From assembly GCA_963693285.1 (NCBI GenBank), contig OY848920.1, forward strand, positions 6,523,135 to 6,587,134: a stretch of DNA of 64,000 nt, read 5' to 3'. Of the stretch, positions 31,494-42,049 are shown one piece after another. The number at the start of each line of letters is the position of its first letter. The stretch's first letter is position 1. The notes below the pieces were generated by a model. That model was not told the origin of the DNA and ran no database searches. It saw nothing but the letters and a program-made list of their open reading frames with translations. The translations under genes and the position numbers were made by a program. The DNA comes from Xestospongia muta. Its lineage: Eukaryota > Porifera > Demospongiae > Haplosclerida > Petrosiidae.

Positions 31494-32741
31494 TCATTTA
31501 TGGATGACCCTTTGAAAGAAAGACTTGACCTTGTCACTATAAGAGATCAACATTTTGCTAACACAGTTGGAACATATGATGTTATTTTTAAGAATGTCTT
31601 CGTACATGGATGAATGAGAATCCATCATGTCCTCTTTGTAGATCTCCTGGATTTCTAGTAATTTCTGATTGGTCTCAGAGAGTAGTCTTGTCTTTTCACT
31701 CAGCTGTTTTTGCAATTCAACAAGACTTTTAGAATTCAACTTCAAAACAGACTCTTCAATGACCTTTACACGTTTTTCCAGTTTATCAAGACGATCAATT
31801 TTAAGTTTCTTGCTACGATTTGGCATTTTACCTTTGGCAGATGAATACTGGTCTTCATCATCACAGCTACTGTTTTGGTTAAATGCACTTTCAGCCATTA
31901 CTCTACGAGATTTGACAGGTTCAAAGTCATCAAGACTTGTGTAAAGGCTGTAATCCTCTTCTGAAACTGCCTTAACCTTTTTGTTACTTCTCTAGAGGTT
32001 GCAATAGTTTACATTAATTTAAATAGACACATATTACTGTATCAACTGTAAATATATTATTAACCACATATGAACTTACCTCTAGAAGCTGATGTATCAG
32101 GTACTTGCAAATTGTCATTGTCTAGAAGCACAACAATCTTCCCTTGAAAAGCTTCATGAGAGAGAAGTGATGAGATATGAGTAATACTAGCCGTTTTTGG
32201 TGTCAAAATAATAGGGAAGTTTGAGAATTTTCTTAATTCTCCATCACTAAATCGATGTATTTCAATGTTTCTTGTCCATTCATCTTTTGACTGGGCAACA
32301 ACACCTGGTGGTGTTGATGGCTGTCCAATTTTCACAGATGTAAGGTAAGGAATTTTCTTAGAGATTCCTTTGTGGGTTTTTGATAAGGCAATGCTGAAGT
32401 TGTAACATCAGTGGAAGATTGTGAAGTTAAAATGTTTTGCCCCTGTACTTCATAATTGAAATATTCTATTAATGACGTGAAGAATCCTGAGTCATCTGGG
32501 GTTTCTACATCTCCATCCTCAGATATAAGCAAAATAGAATCGGAAAAAGCAAAAAAAAATTACCAATCCATTTAATTGAAAGCTGATCTTTCTTCAACTT
32601 CATTTTGCAACCTTGATTAGCTAAGTAGAAAGCTGACAATCCTGACATGTCCACTCTTGAGCTATGTTTTAACAAAAATATTTGCACCACGTGTACTTTG
32701 TACTGTATATCACTGAATTTAACGGAGATATTGTATTTCAT
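31494..32741 (-). pseudogene. unrecognised gene inside the TIR element, decayed
   Basis: Part A (32,741 to about 32,565) starts MKYNISVKFSDIQYKVHVV and contains SGLSAFYLANQGCKMKLKK. Part B (about 32,530-32,080) has an acidic start (EDGDVETPDDSGFF) and a conserved-looking core: PSTPPGVVAQSKDEWTRN, FPIILTPKTASITHISSLL, GKIVVLLDNDNLQVPDTS. A donor (GAG|GTAAG) and acceptor (CTCTAG) lead to part C (31,991-31,494), Lys-rich then a predicted coiled coil (LDKLEKRVKVIEES to QKLLEIQEIYK) ending FFQRVIHK. Parts A-B join only through a one-base slip in a nine-T run, with another slip near 32,345 and one at the B-C junction. Function unknown. Confidence 0.6.
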
Positions 32742-32779
32742 ATATTAATATATTAATTTTAAAATTGTGAAGTTGTAAA

Positions 32780-32985
32780 CCTGAAAATCTGCAATCCAGC
32801 AATTCTACAAATCTGTAAATTTATAATTCTGCAATTCTCTGCAATTCTACAAATCTCTGATTCTGCAAATCTGTAAATCTGAAAATCTGCAATTCTACAA
32901 ATCTGTGATTCTGCAAATCTACAATTTAGACAATCTGTAAATCTGCAATTCTGAATCTACCATTCTGTAAATCTGTCTGTAAAAA
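32780..32985. repeat. minisatellite, about 10-11-bp unit
   Basis: About 200 bp of degenerate CTGCAATTCTACAAATCTGTA units, located between the right end of the TIR element and the first exon of its gene, in the place of a promoter or 5' UTR. Confidence 0.85.
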
Positions 32986-33032
32986 TGCCCTAAAATACAG
33001 AAATGCAGATTGGCCACTTTTTTACACTGGTT

Positions 33033-33200
33033 GTGGAGCACACATTGGGTTTCACACTGCTTCCCTAGATTGTTTAGTCAAAGTAAAATGTTACTGGCAG
33101 CATGAACCAGAGAACTCATCTCCGGTTTGGCTTGTGTCCCAATGTCTTCAGAAGGCCAATACCCGAATCAATAGACAAGCGAACACCATCCATTCCATTG
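33033..33200 (-). pseudogene. repeat family R, exon delta 5' part (right of insertion)
   Basis: The minus strand parallels 40,700-40,875 (MDTVCLSIDS..., LVNAAGNILLQLNN), with several stops. It continues 31,195-31,404 once the TIR element is removed. Confidence 0.6.
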
Positions 33201-33215
33201 AACTGCATCTATATT

Positions 33216-33570
33216 CAAGGCTGATCCAGGGGGGGGGGTGGTAAGGGTGGATTTCCACCCCCCTTTTCTCATGAATTACTTAATATAAATAATTTTAATA
33301 AAGCCAATAATTAATCAATTGAAAAGAACTGAATCACAAGTCATTTTTCTAGGGTTTCTTAATTTAAATTGTTCACAACATTTTTCTATACTTATTTCAT
33401 AATTAAATCCTTGCATCCCTATTACACCTAAATTGCCAAGTCTGTCAGAAGTCATTGTTGTTCGCAACCATGTGTAAATCTGTCTTAAACACGAAAATGA
33501 TTTTCTGCTTCTGTACTACCTGTTGGAAGAACTACACTACCTATTGAACTTACTCACAATACTCTCATAC
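33216..33570 (-). pseudogene. hAT C-terminal fragment with G-rich terminal repeat
   Basis: The minus strand reads VLPTGSTEAENHF, then one frame over KSFSCLRQIYTWLRTTMTSD and RLGNLGVIGMQGFN, the hAT dimerisation domain. To the left, GGCTGATCCAGGGGGG followed by G- and C-runs (33,219-33,262) is the GC-rich end typical of TTF/ZMYM-type hAT elements. The remaining transposase is not seen to the right. Confidence 0.7.
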
Positions 33571-33984
33571 TCCTGTACTATATTTTCACCCATATGACGG
33601 CTCTTTAATCATTTACAGCATAGTATTAGTGACTGGATTTTCCATTTGCAGATATAATGAGAAGTCACCCCGATGTAAGACTTCATTTAATGATTCAACC
33701 AAATATCCAATGTTATACTGATGTTGTTAGCAATGTTAAGCATTTCCAGTAACTTAGCTTGAACTGTTCTCTTTTTGGAAATGCCTTAAAGTACGGGCTT
33801 TCCACAGTGGATCTCAGACCTGTAGAAGACACTTTACACTGATATCTTTCTCAAGTATCAGCCTGTATGCTCAGCCAGTATTCAGAAAGTCATTCTATAC
33901 ACCAACCAGTAAACTATCGTGTGCTAACTTGCCTACTAACATGGCAGATAGTAACCGTTGCTACGGGACACACTCAAAATTCGC

Positions 33985-34500
33985 TTCCACTGCAAGGCAT
34001 CTATATTAACTTTCATAATGTCACTTAGTGTGGTATATTTCAAAGCATGGATGGATGTGTAATGGTGTTTTACAGAAATTGTGTGAGATATTTTTTCAGC
34101 ACACTTCACACTGTGGGCAACCTCCAGATGGTGTCTCCTTTCTAATTGGCTCAGGAAATGCCCGCTCACTTAGCCTCGTAGGGAGAACTCTTATTGGTGC
34201 TACATGTCTCCTATCAGCTGGATGCTTATGGCCCTCTAGTAGACTTGCAACCAAGGAGAGATGAAAGTCTAATTGTGTAAGACTTTTCTCAGCCATAGTA
34301 TTATACAATGCTTAGGTCAAGCAAATAAAAGAATACTCTTTTCCACCACTTTTGAGACCTATGAGAGTATCCATAGTATAGCACCAACTGATCAGACTTA
34401 ACGACACCTCCCATATGCAAGTTGTAATCATCTATCATCACTGGTTTCTTAATTGTCTCAACTCCTTATGTATTTGGTTCTGCATCGTTTTTCCATCATA
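33985..34500 (-). pseudogene. piggyBac-like transposase C-terminus (PGBD4-type)
   Basis: The minus strand reads DDYNLHMGGVVKSDQLVLYY, GYSHRSQKWWKRVFFYLLDL, then LDFHLSLVASLLEGHKHPAD, LPTRLSERAFPEPI, CPQCEVC and HPCFEIYHT. The third catalytic motif, MGGVDxxDQL in active enzymes, reads MGGVVKSDQL: the aspartate is valine. The Cys-rich C-terminal domain is partly kept. The N-terminal two thirds are missing. Confidence 0.8.
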
Positions 34501-34619
34501 TCATGTGTACCATTCTCTTGTCTTTTCACTTTAAACATAAAATGTTTCCATTATCAGTGATATCACTGTATACTTCACCCATGCAGTGGTTATGTAATTG
34601 ATTGCTTATTTGTTTTTAT

Positions 34620-36150
34620 TATTACCAGCTAAACTCCATCCACAAATTGCTGCAGAGCCACTACCACAGCTGTGTTAGATGCATCTGACATAAATGGAAG
34701 TGGGACTGTCTAACTTGGGATGTGACAACATTGTGGCTTTGGCTAAGCAAACATTAATATCTTTGAAGGCTTCTTCATTCCAAGTCAACTCATTAGCTTT
34801 TAACAGCGTGGGCAATGGATGTATAATGTATGCACAGTTAGGTATAAACTTGTGGTAGCCCCAGGAACTGTCTCCGTTGTTTTGTTGATTGTGGCTTGGG
34901 GAACTGTGTAATGTCTTGTACTTTAGTTTCAATGGGACGAATGCCGTTGGCATCAATGTAATGACCTAAAAGCGTAAACACTTAGAACAATTTGTTAATA
35001 TCAATAATGAGTCCATAGTCACTTAAATGTAGAGAGACAGTATTGCCATGATGTGTAGCAGTGAAATCATGTAAGTTAGGAATGGGGTATCTATCTGGAA
35101 CTGTGGCATAGTTTAATGAACGATAATCCCCACAAGGTCACTAATCGCCTGGAGTCTGTTTTGGGACAATATGTAGTGGTGACGTCCAACTACTTCAGGA
35201 TGGGCGTATGATCCCTAGGTCCATCATGTGTTGGAATTCCTCTTTAGCTGCCTTGAATCATTCAGTTGACAAGCATCTTGGGTGTGATGCGACTGGTTGA
35301 CCATTGGTTGTGATGTAATGTTGAATATTGTGTTTAATGGATTTAATAGTGTTAGATGTTTGAGCAATATCATTGTATTTTGAGAATATAGTTTCAACTT
35401 GGGTAGGAATAGAGTGAGGAGAGATAACCAGATTGGTGGGTTGTAAAGATGAGGTCAGTACATCTACTAGTAGTTTATGACATAGTAAGAAATCAATACC
35501 TATAATTGGATACTTACGTCTGCTATAATGAAAACCCACTTGAATAATCTGCGTAATCCTCAATTAAGTGTAATCAGCTTGGTACCGTAGGTGTGAATTG
35601 AAGTATCGTTTGCTGCCTGAAGAGTTATTTGGGTTGCCTGTCAAATCGAGATGGAGGGCATACACTAACTTCTGCCCCCGTATCCACTAGAAAATGTGTG
35701 TTCGATGTGCGGTCATAAAGAATAGGTGACTGTTAAGGTTTCCAGAAGCACTGGTCACCATCATTGACTGGCCTGTTCATTTCCCGTCCAAGTGCACAGA
35801 GGCTGGTACTTTTTGGCATCCAACAGAGATTAGAGGGTGACAAGGGGACTTAGAGGGATGGCAGTTAAATGAAGGTTTTGGCAAATGCATGGATTCGAAT
35901 AATGACTTGAGATCTGATATCTTTAAACATAATTGATCAACATCTGAGCTGAATTGGGTGTTGATTTGAGTTACTGCTGGTGCAGGTACATCCATTACTT
36001 TATCAGCTAGGTCTGCCAGTTCTTCTAAAGACTGAGTGTCTCCAGCAGAATCTAGAACCATTCTCACATTTGAGGATAATCTTTGTAAAAATAACTCCCA
36101 TAGGAAAGCAGTGTTTACCAAGGAGTTGTTACATTCTCCTAAGCAGCTAA
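34620..36150 (-). pseudogene. gypsy element D (Mag-type): Gag end, protease, RT, RNase H start
   Basis: In minus-strand order: Gag (LFLQRLSSNVRMVL, LEELADLADKVMDV), a damaged knuckle, protease (FLVDTGAEVSVCPPSR with intact D-T-G), IIGIDFLLCHKLLVDV, RT entry (HNIQHYITTNGQPV, SPLHIVPKQTP, CGDYRSLNYATVPDRYPIP), HYIDANGIRPIETKVQDI, thumb (YHKFIPNCA), LTWNEEAFKDI, and the start of RNase H (DASNTAVVVALQQF). The RT palm with its YVDD-type box is deleted near 35,030, and frameshifts are frequent. The motif wording places it in the Mag/CsRn1-like branch, distinct from A-C. Confidence 0.87.
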
Positions 36151-36184
36151 GACAGCTTCCTATCTCTTGACTGGGACAGGGTCA

Positions 36185-36600
36185 ATACAATAACTATGAT
36201 ATGAAGCATTGTTTATTACGATAATACTGTTAGGTGCAATGTTGAGAAATTTGGTAGCAAACCAATCCAGGATCTGAATCGATCTGAATTGGTCTGATAG
36301 AGGTGGTAAATTTTTCATCTGATAGCTTCACAATCAAAGTCATCAACTAACAGGCACCTTGAGAGTCTGTATTTCTTTGTTGGAGTTGAAAAGCAGTTTC
36401 ACCAATGTCAACTTTCTCTTTCCATAGCCTATTGATGGTGGTACATGAAACTCCTGTGGCATCAGAGGTTCATTCCATAGATTTATGCTTGCTGAGTTTC
36501 TTAAAATAGTCATAAATATTCACAACAACTTCCTTTGTTTTTGACCTCACTCTTTTTTTCTTTTGCATTATCTAAGTTTCCTTCCCATCAACATTCACAG
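36185..36600 (-). pseudogene. IS630-like transposase fragments (N-terminal HTH and second-D motif)
   Basis: The minus strand reads an HTH-type N-terminus (TKEVVVNIYDYFKKLSKH, SDATGVSCTTINRLWKE) at 36,600-36,400 and, adjoining, WFATKFLNIAPNSIIVINNA with SYHS at 36,270-36,190. It parallels 18,060-18,130, but the catalytic D of IVMDNAS is N. The part between is deleted. Confidence 0.65.
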
Positions 36601-36639
36601 TGGTCATTTGTGGTGTGATACAATACTGGAACAATGTAG

Positions 36640-37170
36640 TACTAATTCTTGTCTGGATGTGACAATCTAACTTAACCTTATTTTTGAAAATTTGGACTGC
36701 CCTTTCTACTAATTCATTTGAGCTTTCATGTTAGAAGTGATCTGAATGTGTTTGATTTTCAATGGTGCATGGGAAGGATTTAAACTCTGAACTGACAAAA
36801 AACCTGAATCAATGTCCAACATAGTTTGTTCAGGACAACCGTGTGTGTCAAAAATTTAATGTAGTACTCAAATAGTGGCTTTTCTAAAAGATGATCGAAC
36901 TATATGGACTTCTACTCATTTAGTATATAAATCTCTATTAATAGTAAGTAGTACTTGTTGAGAAAAGGTCCAGCGTGATCTATATGAACTCGTGACCATG
37001 GGTGTCTAGAAGTTTTCCCACAGATGAAGAGGTCCTTTTGGTGTGTTTGCTTGATGCAGCTGGCAAACATAACACTTGTTAACCAGGTCTTCAATAGCTT
37101 CATTAATACCAATATTTACCAATATTTGATGACATGGTCATGACCTTTCTATCAAGGCAAGCTGTGAAGC
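36640..37170 (-). pseudogene. gypsy integrase fragment (element B-like)
   Basis: The minus strand reads EAIEDLVNKCYVCQLHQ (second half of the HHCC finger), HPWSRVHIDHAGPFLNKYYL with the end of the first-D strand altered, and, after a deletion, NELVERAVQIFKNKV with the E. The wording RVHIDHAGPF matches element B's lineage, not D, so this is a separate insertion. Confidence 0.75.
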
Positions 37171-37689
37171 AGAATGTTTTTATTCTGTATAGATGGATCT
37201 AAGATAGAGCTATGGTATGGATTTGCTAAAAAAAGTTGCTATCGTTGTAGATACTAGACACAGATATCACTTTCTTGTTTGTACGAATGTAATTACCTTC
37301 TTTATCATCATTGATACCTTCAAAATCTCTGAAATCATCATCAGTAACAGGCTCTTGAGGATTGTCTGGTTCAAAGAAATAGTCGTCTCATTGACCTCAC
37401 GAATTGCATCCTCTGCTGTGGAAATCCTAGGTTTATGTGCCACTCTATAATAGAATCAGCATCTGAGAAGAATTCCTCCAAAGTTCTGACTAAAATTCTT
37501 AGTAGTAGTTTCTACTTACTCCTTGAATGCCATGTCAGTTCATAGGTGGATGAGGTACTTGTATTTTGGGAGGGGCTCACACCATAACTATGTGATAAAT
37601 AGGCAGACACAAATGTACTCATAATGGGGAAAGTATGTTTGATATAATCATAATCAGTATTACCAATATTAATTTAAAATGTACCTAAG

Positions 37690-38235
37690 TATTTCCTTCA
37701 TTCATTATTTGCCATAACAAACTCCTTGGCTATTTCAACAAGATTACACACATCAGTTATGCATTTGTGTACACAAAGGAACAGAGAATTGTTAAGCCGT
37801 TTTTCTGTCATTGTGGCCCACAAATATGTCAAACCTTGTCTCAGTGCTGAGAAAGTATGTTCTGCAGTTGCAGATGATATAGCGACTGTGAGATACACTC
37901 TGAGCAGTTTCATCAACACCTATAAGATTAATTTAGATTGGTTTTGTGGGCTAAGTAGCAAGCAAAAAATTTAGAGGCCCCCTTTCTAAATATTAGGGGG
38001 GGCTCTAACCTCTCTGGCCCCCACTTCAGCCTCCTTTGTGGTTCGTGAATGACTAATAATCAGTCTAATCAAGGGAATCTGCTTCCACTGATTCATTTCA
38101 TTTGCTAAATCGACAAGACCTCTATTATCAAAATTTCGGTGCATGGATAAAAAAACATTACTTACATACCAATCTTTTTCTCTGCCTATACTTTTAAATT
38201 TTGCCTTCAAGTTTCTTTTTCTTCTCATCTAAATA
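37690..38235 (-). pseudogene. hAT C-terminus with G-rich junction
   Basis: The minus strand reads MKLLRVYLTVAISSATAEHT, FSALRQGLTYLWATMTEKRL and CVHKCITDVCNLVEIAKEFV, an almost complete hAT dimerisation domain. Upstream it meets an AG (TTATAG) and a GC-rich block (37,945-38,040) that is shared with 8,580-8,700. Beyond that, a Lys-rich open stretch (to 38,228) is unrecognised. Confidence 0.75.
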
Positions 38236-38689
38236 CTGTCTTCTTAAGCCCTCATAGTGACTTCTAAAAGCAACTAAAAAACTGGACCATTTTACATTGT
38301 ATGAATAGCTTGAAGTCAGCTCACAATAAGAATATAAAGAAAACTAATTGGTTAAGTACTTTTAGCAAATAGTGGTAAGTACAATGAGGAAGATGTCACG
38401 TATAACAAGGTTGTATATTATGTAAATAGTAAGCAATTTTTACTGCATATTGTGTGACCTTTTATCTGATTTAAATCCTTCTTCTAACTGGTCATGTATT
38501 GCAGTAATTTTCTTCTACATACAAAATTAGATGAAAAGATCTATCACCTAATGAAGATAAGTCTGATGAGGCTGTCATCAACGAAAAGCATGTATTGGTA
38601 GAGGTAGCTTTTTTTTCACTTTCATGTAAAAGAAAACCCCACCAACCTCTGCCAATTACTGAACAGTGTTCTCTTCTTTCACCTTGTCA

Positions 38690-39080
38690 TGAAGTGCCCT
38701 GGGCATGCAACCACATTTGGCTGCACTGGGATTGGAAAAGACAGGCTGACCCTTCTTCTTCTCCACCAATACAGCAACTCTGACGGCTGAATTCAAATTG
38801 CCATTGCATGGAAAAAGGCTTCCAGACCAAGGTTGTACTGAACTGTTGTAGAGTCTTCATACATTTGGACGCCATAGATGGCAGCCAGGTCTGATGCCTA
38901 CTGGAATCTTTGAATCTTTGAATGCCGTGGTGGCCAAAATTACTGAGAAGGCCTGGAAACTTGTGCAGCACAAGGAAACCACCGTCACCATCATCGAGGT
39001 GAATGGCGCTTAGAGCAGGCACAGCTCCATTGATAGAGTGGACAGACTCGTTGGCTTCATGCAACAGAATCATACTGCCC
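38690..39080. other. GC-richer block, possibly ex-coding, unassigned
   Basis: Noticeably richer in G+C than its neighbours and open over long stretches on both strands (for example VVAKITEKAWKLVQHKETTV on +). It stops exactly at the left end of the Tc1 element. I cannot match it to a family; it may be a processed or transferred gene piece. Confidence 0.3.
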
Positions 39081-39352
39081 ATAGTACCGTGGCGTTCAAA
39101 AGAGTTTGGCCACCCACACGGAGGTTGCATTATTTGAGTTTATTTAAATTAACCACAGCTACACGTGTAGTGTTTCTGAGCTATCTTTGAAGAAAAGGCT
39201 TAACAGGATGTGGTATGGAGTCTGTTACAGTTACATTAGAAGTTGGAAAAAATTTATGGTAAGTAACGTCTGTGTTTAAACAAGGGATGATGTTTATTAT
39301 CGTGTTTTATGGCAAAAACAAATAAAATAATATCTTATGTAAGTAAATATGT

Positions 39353-40170
39353 CTAGTACTTTGTGTGCCCAGCCCTTGCTTTAATAACAGTGTCAATTCT
39401 TCGTTGCATTGACGAGACCAGGTTTTCTATTATCTCTGTTGGTATATCCTCCCAAAGATCACTTAGGGTGTCCCATAATCGAGAGAGAGTTGTTGTTGGC
39501 AATTTCTCCAGTTTCCTCTCTAAATAGTCCCATAAGTTGTCTATTGGGTTTAAGTCTGGAGATTGTGCTGGCCATGTAGTACAATTGACACCGTTTTCGT
39601 CCATCCAATCTGTTATTAGATGAGCCTTGTGGTGAGATGCGTTATCATGCATGAAGATGTAGTCCAAACCTCTTATTGACCAGGCTGATGGAATCATTGC
39701 ATTTTCTAGTATTTCTAAATACTGAAATCTATCCATCTTGCCTTTGACTTGTACTAACATACCCTTTTCATTGCCACAGATGCATCCCCACACCATCACA
39801 CTACTGCCACCATGCTTTACTGTGTGCTGTATACAGTCCTCATTAAATTCTTCTGATAGTCTACGTCTTATGTATGTTCGACCATCGCTATGGAAGAGAT
39901 TAAACTTAGACTTGTCAGACCATACAACTTTCTTCCACATATCCTCTCAGTCCCTGTGATCCTTTGCCCATTAGAGACATTGTTGTTTGTGTCTTGGCAG
40001 TAACAATGGTTTCATTCTCGATATTCTACCATTTAATCCATCATCTATCAGTCTACTCTTCACTGTATTTGAGAAGCCATGACATTATCTTCCTCCTTCC
40101 ATATATTTTCAGAAGAGGTGCTGTTAGTTTACAATCTCTGATTGACTTTAACACGAGACTTCTATCTTCT
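39353..40170 (-). pseudogene. Tc1 transposase, DD34D variant
   Basis: The last 195 residues are open: MWKKVVWSDKSKF (first D), HGGSSVMVWGCI, DYIFMHDNASHHKAH (second D) and SPDLNPIDNLWDYLERKL. At the third position, 34 residues on, the usual E of NPIENLW is D. Upstream, DRSLVLKSIRDCKLTAPLL, SRMKPLLLPRHKQQC and WAKDHRD are spread over several frames. Tc1 enzymes cut and paste at TA. It is inactive because of the N-terminal breaks. Confidence 0.88.
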
Positions 40171-40181
40171 CATTTTGAAGA

Positions 40182-40222
40182 CAAATATATATATATATAT
40201 GTATCGATCGATCGATCGATAT
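40182..40222. repeat. short (TA)n and (ATCG)n runs inside the Tc1 element
   Basis: ATATATATATATAT followed by GTATCGATCGATCGATCGAT. Confidence 0.9.
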
Positions 40223-40469
40223 AACTGCTGCTCTAATTGCTTTTGTGTATAGAGCTGTTGATACACATAACTGAGCAGCTGTAAGATAATCTGTTAAGTA
40301 CTGCACATTGTCTAAGTAAATAAGCTTAAGTACTATTTTTAATGAGAAACACGTGGGTGGCCGAACTCTTTTGAGTGCCACTATGGTGTATGATGTTGTT
40401 GATAAGGCCTGAAACTACGAGAGGCCTTGAGAGACCATGAATATGTGACTGTCGTGCAAGGACAATTTC

Positions 40470-41980
40470 CCAGTAATTATTTTTTCACCTCCACAGTCAT
40501 TGCACATCAACTGACATGACAGCACAGGTGAGGCCATCGTTTGTCTCACATTTGTCTTCAGTGAGTGATGATGAGCTCTCAGACTGACCACGTTGGGATT
40601 TTTGGCAGCCACAGCGAATCAGAATGTCCAGCATTTCTTGCTTTCTTCAATGTGTACAAAGGAACTACCTTTGACCACAGTTCTTCTAATAGCAAACCAA
40701 TATGGAGCACACATCGCGTTTCATACTGTTTCCTGAGATTGTTTAGTTGGAGTAAAATGTTACCAGCAGCATTAACCAGAGCACTCATTTCCAGTTTGGC
40801 TTGTTCTACAATGTCTTCAGGAGGCCAACAATCTGAATCAATAGACAAGCAAACAGTGTCCATTCCATGATTTTGCTCAAACTCACTAATCAGAGTTAGG
40901 TCATCCAGTTCCACAGCTATAGGAATGGATGCATAGACTGTCACACCAGATGTGAGCAAGGTGATTAAAAAGCATGTTTGTTCCTGTTGAGGACAATTCA
41001 ATTGATCCAGTTCCGGTACTACCAGTAAAACCAGTAATGATGCTCCCAGTACTAATACCACTCACTACTTGCACTATCGCTGGGAGTTCCTTGACTACCA
41101 ACATTATGTCTCGGCCACTTGGATCCTCCTCTAATAGGTGTACCATCGTCAGTTGATGGCATTTTTGATACCAGTCTACTGGAGGAGAGAGCAGCAGAAT
41201 GCCCACTACTATCTGATCCAGCATGACAAGAGGAAACGATGCTTGACAGGCTATCCCTCAATGAGGTGCCCAGTGCATTTAAGGACTCACCAGGAATCCA
41301 TTGAGTTGCCTCCAATATCTCCCTCAGTCTAGGAAGGATTTGTTTAGCAACTTCACTTGTGCAATCTGTTAAAGAAATAGGTTAACGTCACCTATCAGTT
41401 AAAACTAACAAACATGGGACATTACCATGTAATACATTACTATCATTGTAATGGTACTACTGTTGCTATCGTCAGTCTTAGTTACTTTTGCTGAGAAAAC
41501 CATTTTCATCACTGTTGCCATTATCATTGTTATATTAAATATTTCTATATTTAATTATTTATTTATTTTAAAGTTATGCATAAAAAATGGTCTAATGTTG
41601 AATAAGATTTCCTTTAACATTGTATGTAACCATCTGTCCTGGTACCTTAAAGAAAAGAAGTGACATTGTTGAATAACATATATATAATGTTTATGCTTAC
41701 TTTTTTATTATATTTACTCTTGGGCTTTTTCCGATGAAGAAGCTAGAAGAAGACGGATATTATTACATTTATTGCACACTATATTACATATACTTACCGC
41801 AAGAGCACCAGCATGATAAACGGCAAACTAACTGTCCTATGCTTTTGGTGCCTATGCATAAAGCTATATGAGCAGTTACTCTGTCTGTACCATTCCCGCA
41901 ACCTTTTCCCACCTTCTGACATCTTTGTAGATGGAAATGTTTGTGCAACAGTGACAAATAGCTGTAATTGTGCTTACTGT
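40470..41980 (-). pseudogene. repeat family R, most complete copy (delta, gamma, beta, alpha)
   Basis: On the minus strand, alpha/beta (41,960-41,735; donor GCG|GTAAGTAT kept), gamma (about 41,370-41,090: CTSEVAKQILPRLREI, ATQWIPGESLNALG) and delta (40,560-41,060) lie in order. Delta is open for about 130 codons: CFLITLLTSGVTVYASIPIA, FEQNHGMDTVCLSIDSD, WPPEDIVEQAKLEMSAL, LLQLNNLRKQYETRCVLHIG. A frame change near 40,640 precedes the Cys motif CGCQKSQ. I recognise no domain. Repetition with kept splice sites suggests a multicopy gene or mobile-element gene. Confidence 0.6.
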
Positions 41981-42049
41981 TGATTTTTCATTGTGCTTGC
42001 AGTAAAAAAAGTAACACCAGTTGCACAAACACTAATTGAAACTTAGAAT

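Larger units (their letters stand above)
31413..33031 (-). mobile_element. 1.6-kb TIR element carrying an unrecognised gene
   Basis: The left end reads ACTGGTGTAAAAAAGTGGCC and continues AATCTG; the right end, reversed, reads ACCAGTGTAAAAAAGTGGCC and continues AATCTG: 26-27 bp with two mismatches. The flanks TGTAGAG(A) and TGTGGAG(C) look like a 7-8-bp target duplication. Two paralogous empty sites exist in R copies (at about 40,690: CAATATGGAGCACAC; at about 42,727: CAGTGTGGAGTACAC). The interior encodes a spliced gene on the minus strand and no transposase motif I know. Confidence 0.85.
39085..40384 (-). mobile_element. Tc1-type transposon with TIRs
   Basis: Left GTGGCGTTCAAAAGAGTTTG and right (reverse) GTGGCACTCAAAAGAGTTCG, both continuing GCCACCCAC, resemble the 'CAGTG...CTCAAAAG...GGCCACCC' ends of Tc1 elements. 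TA dinucleotides stand at the proposed ends (39,085; right about 40,383). The length of about 1.3 kb is normal for Tc1. Confidence 0.8.

Noticed and set aside
32527..32563. Short GT-AG intron between the first two parts of the TIR-element gene
   Set aside because: Splicing there puts the second part out of frame; a one-base slip in the nine-T run explains the break better.
36640..37170. Assigning this integrase to gypsy element D
   Set aside because: On the minus strand it lies upstream of D's gag, which is the wrong order, and its motifs match element B's lineage.
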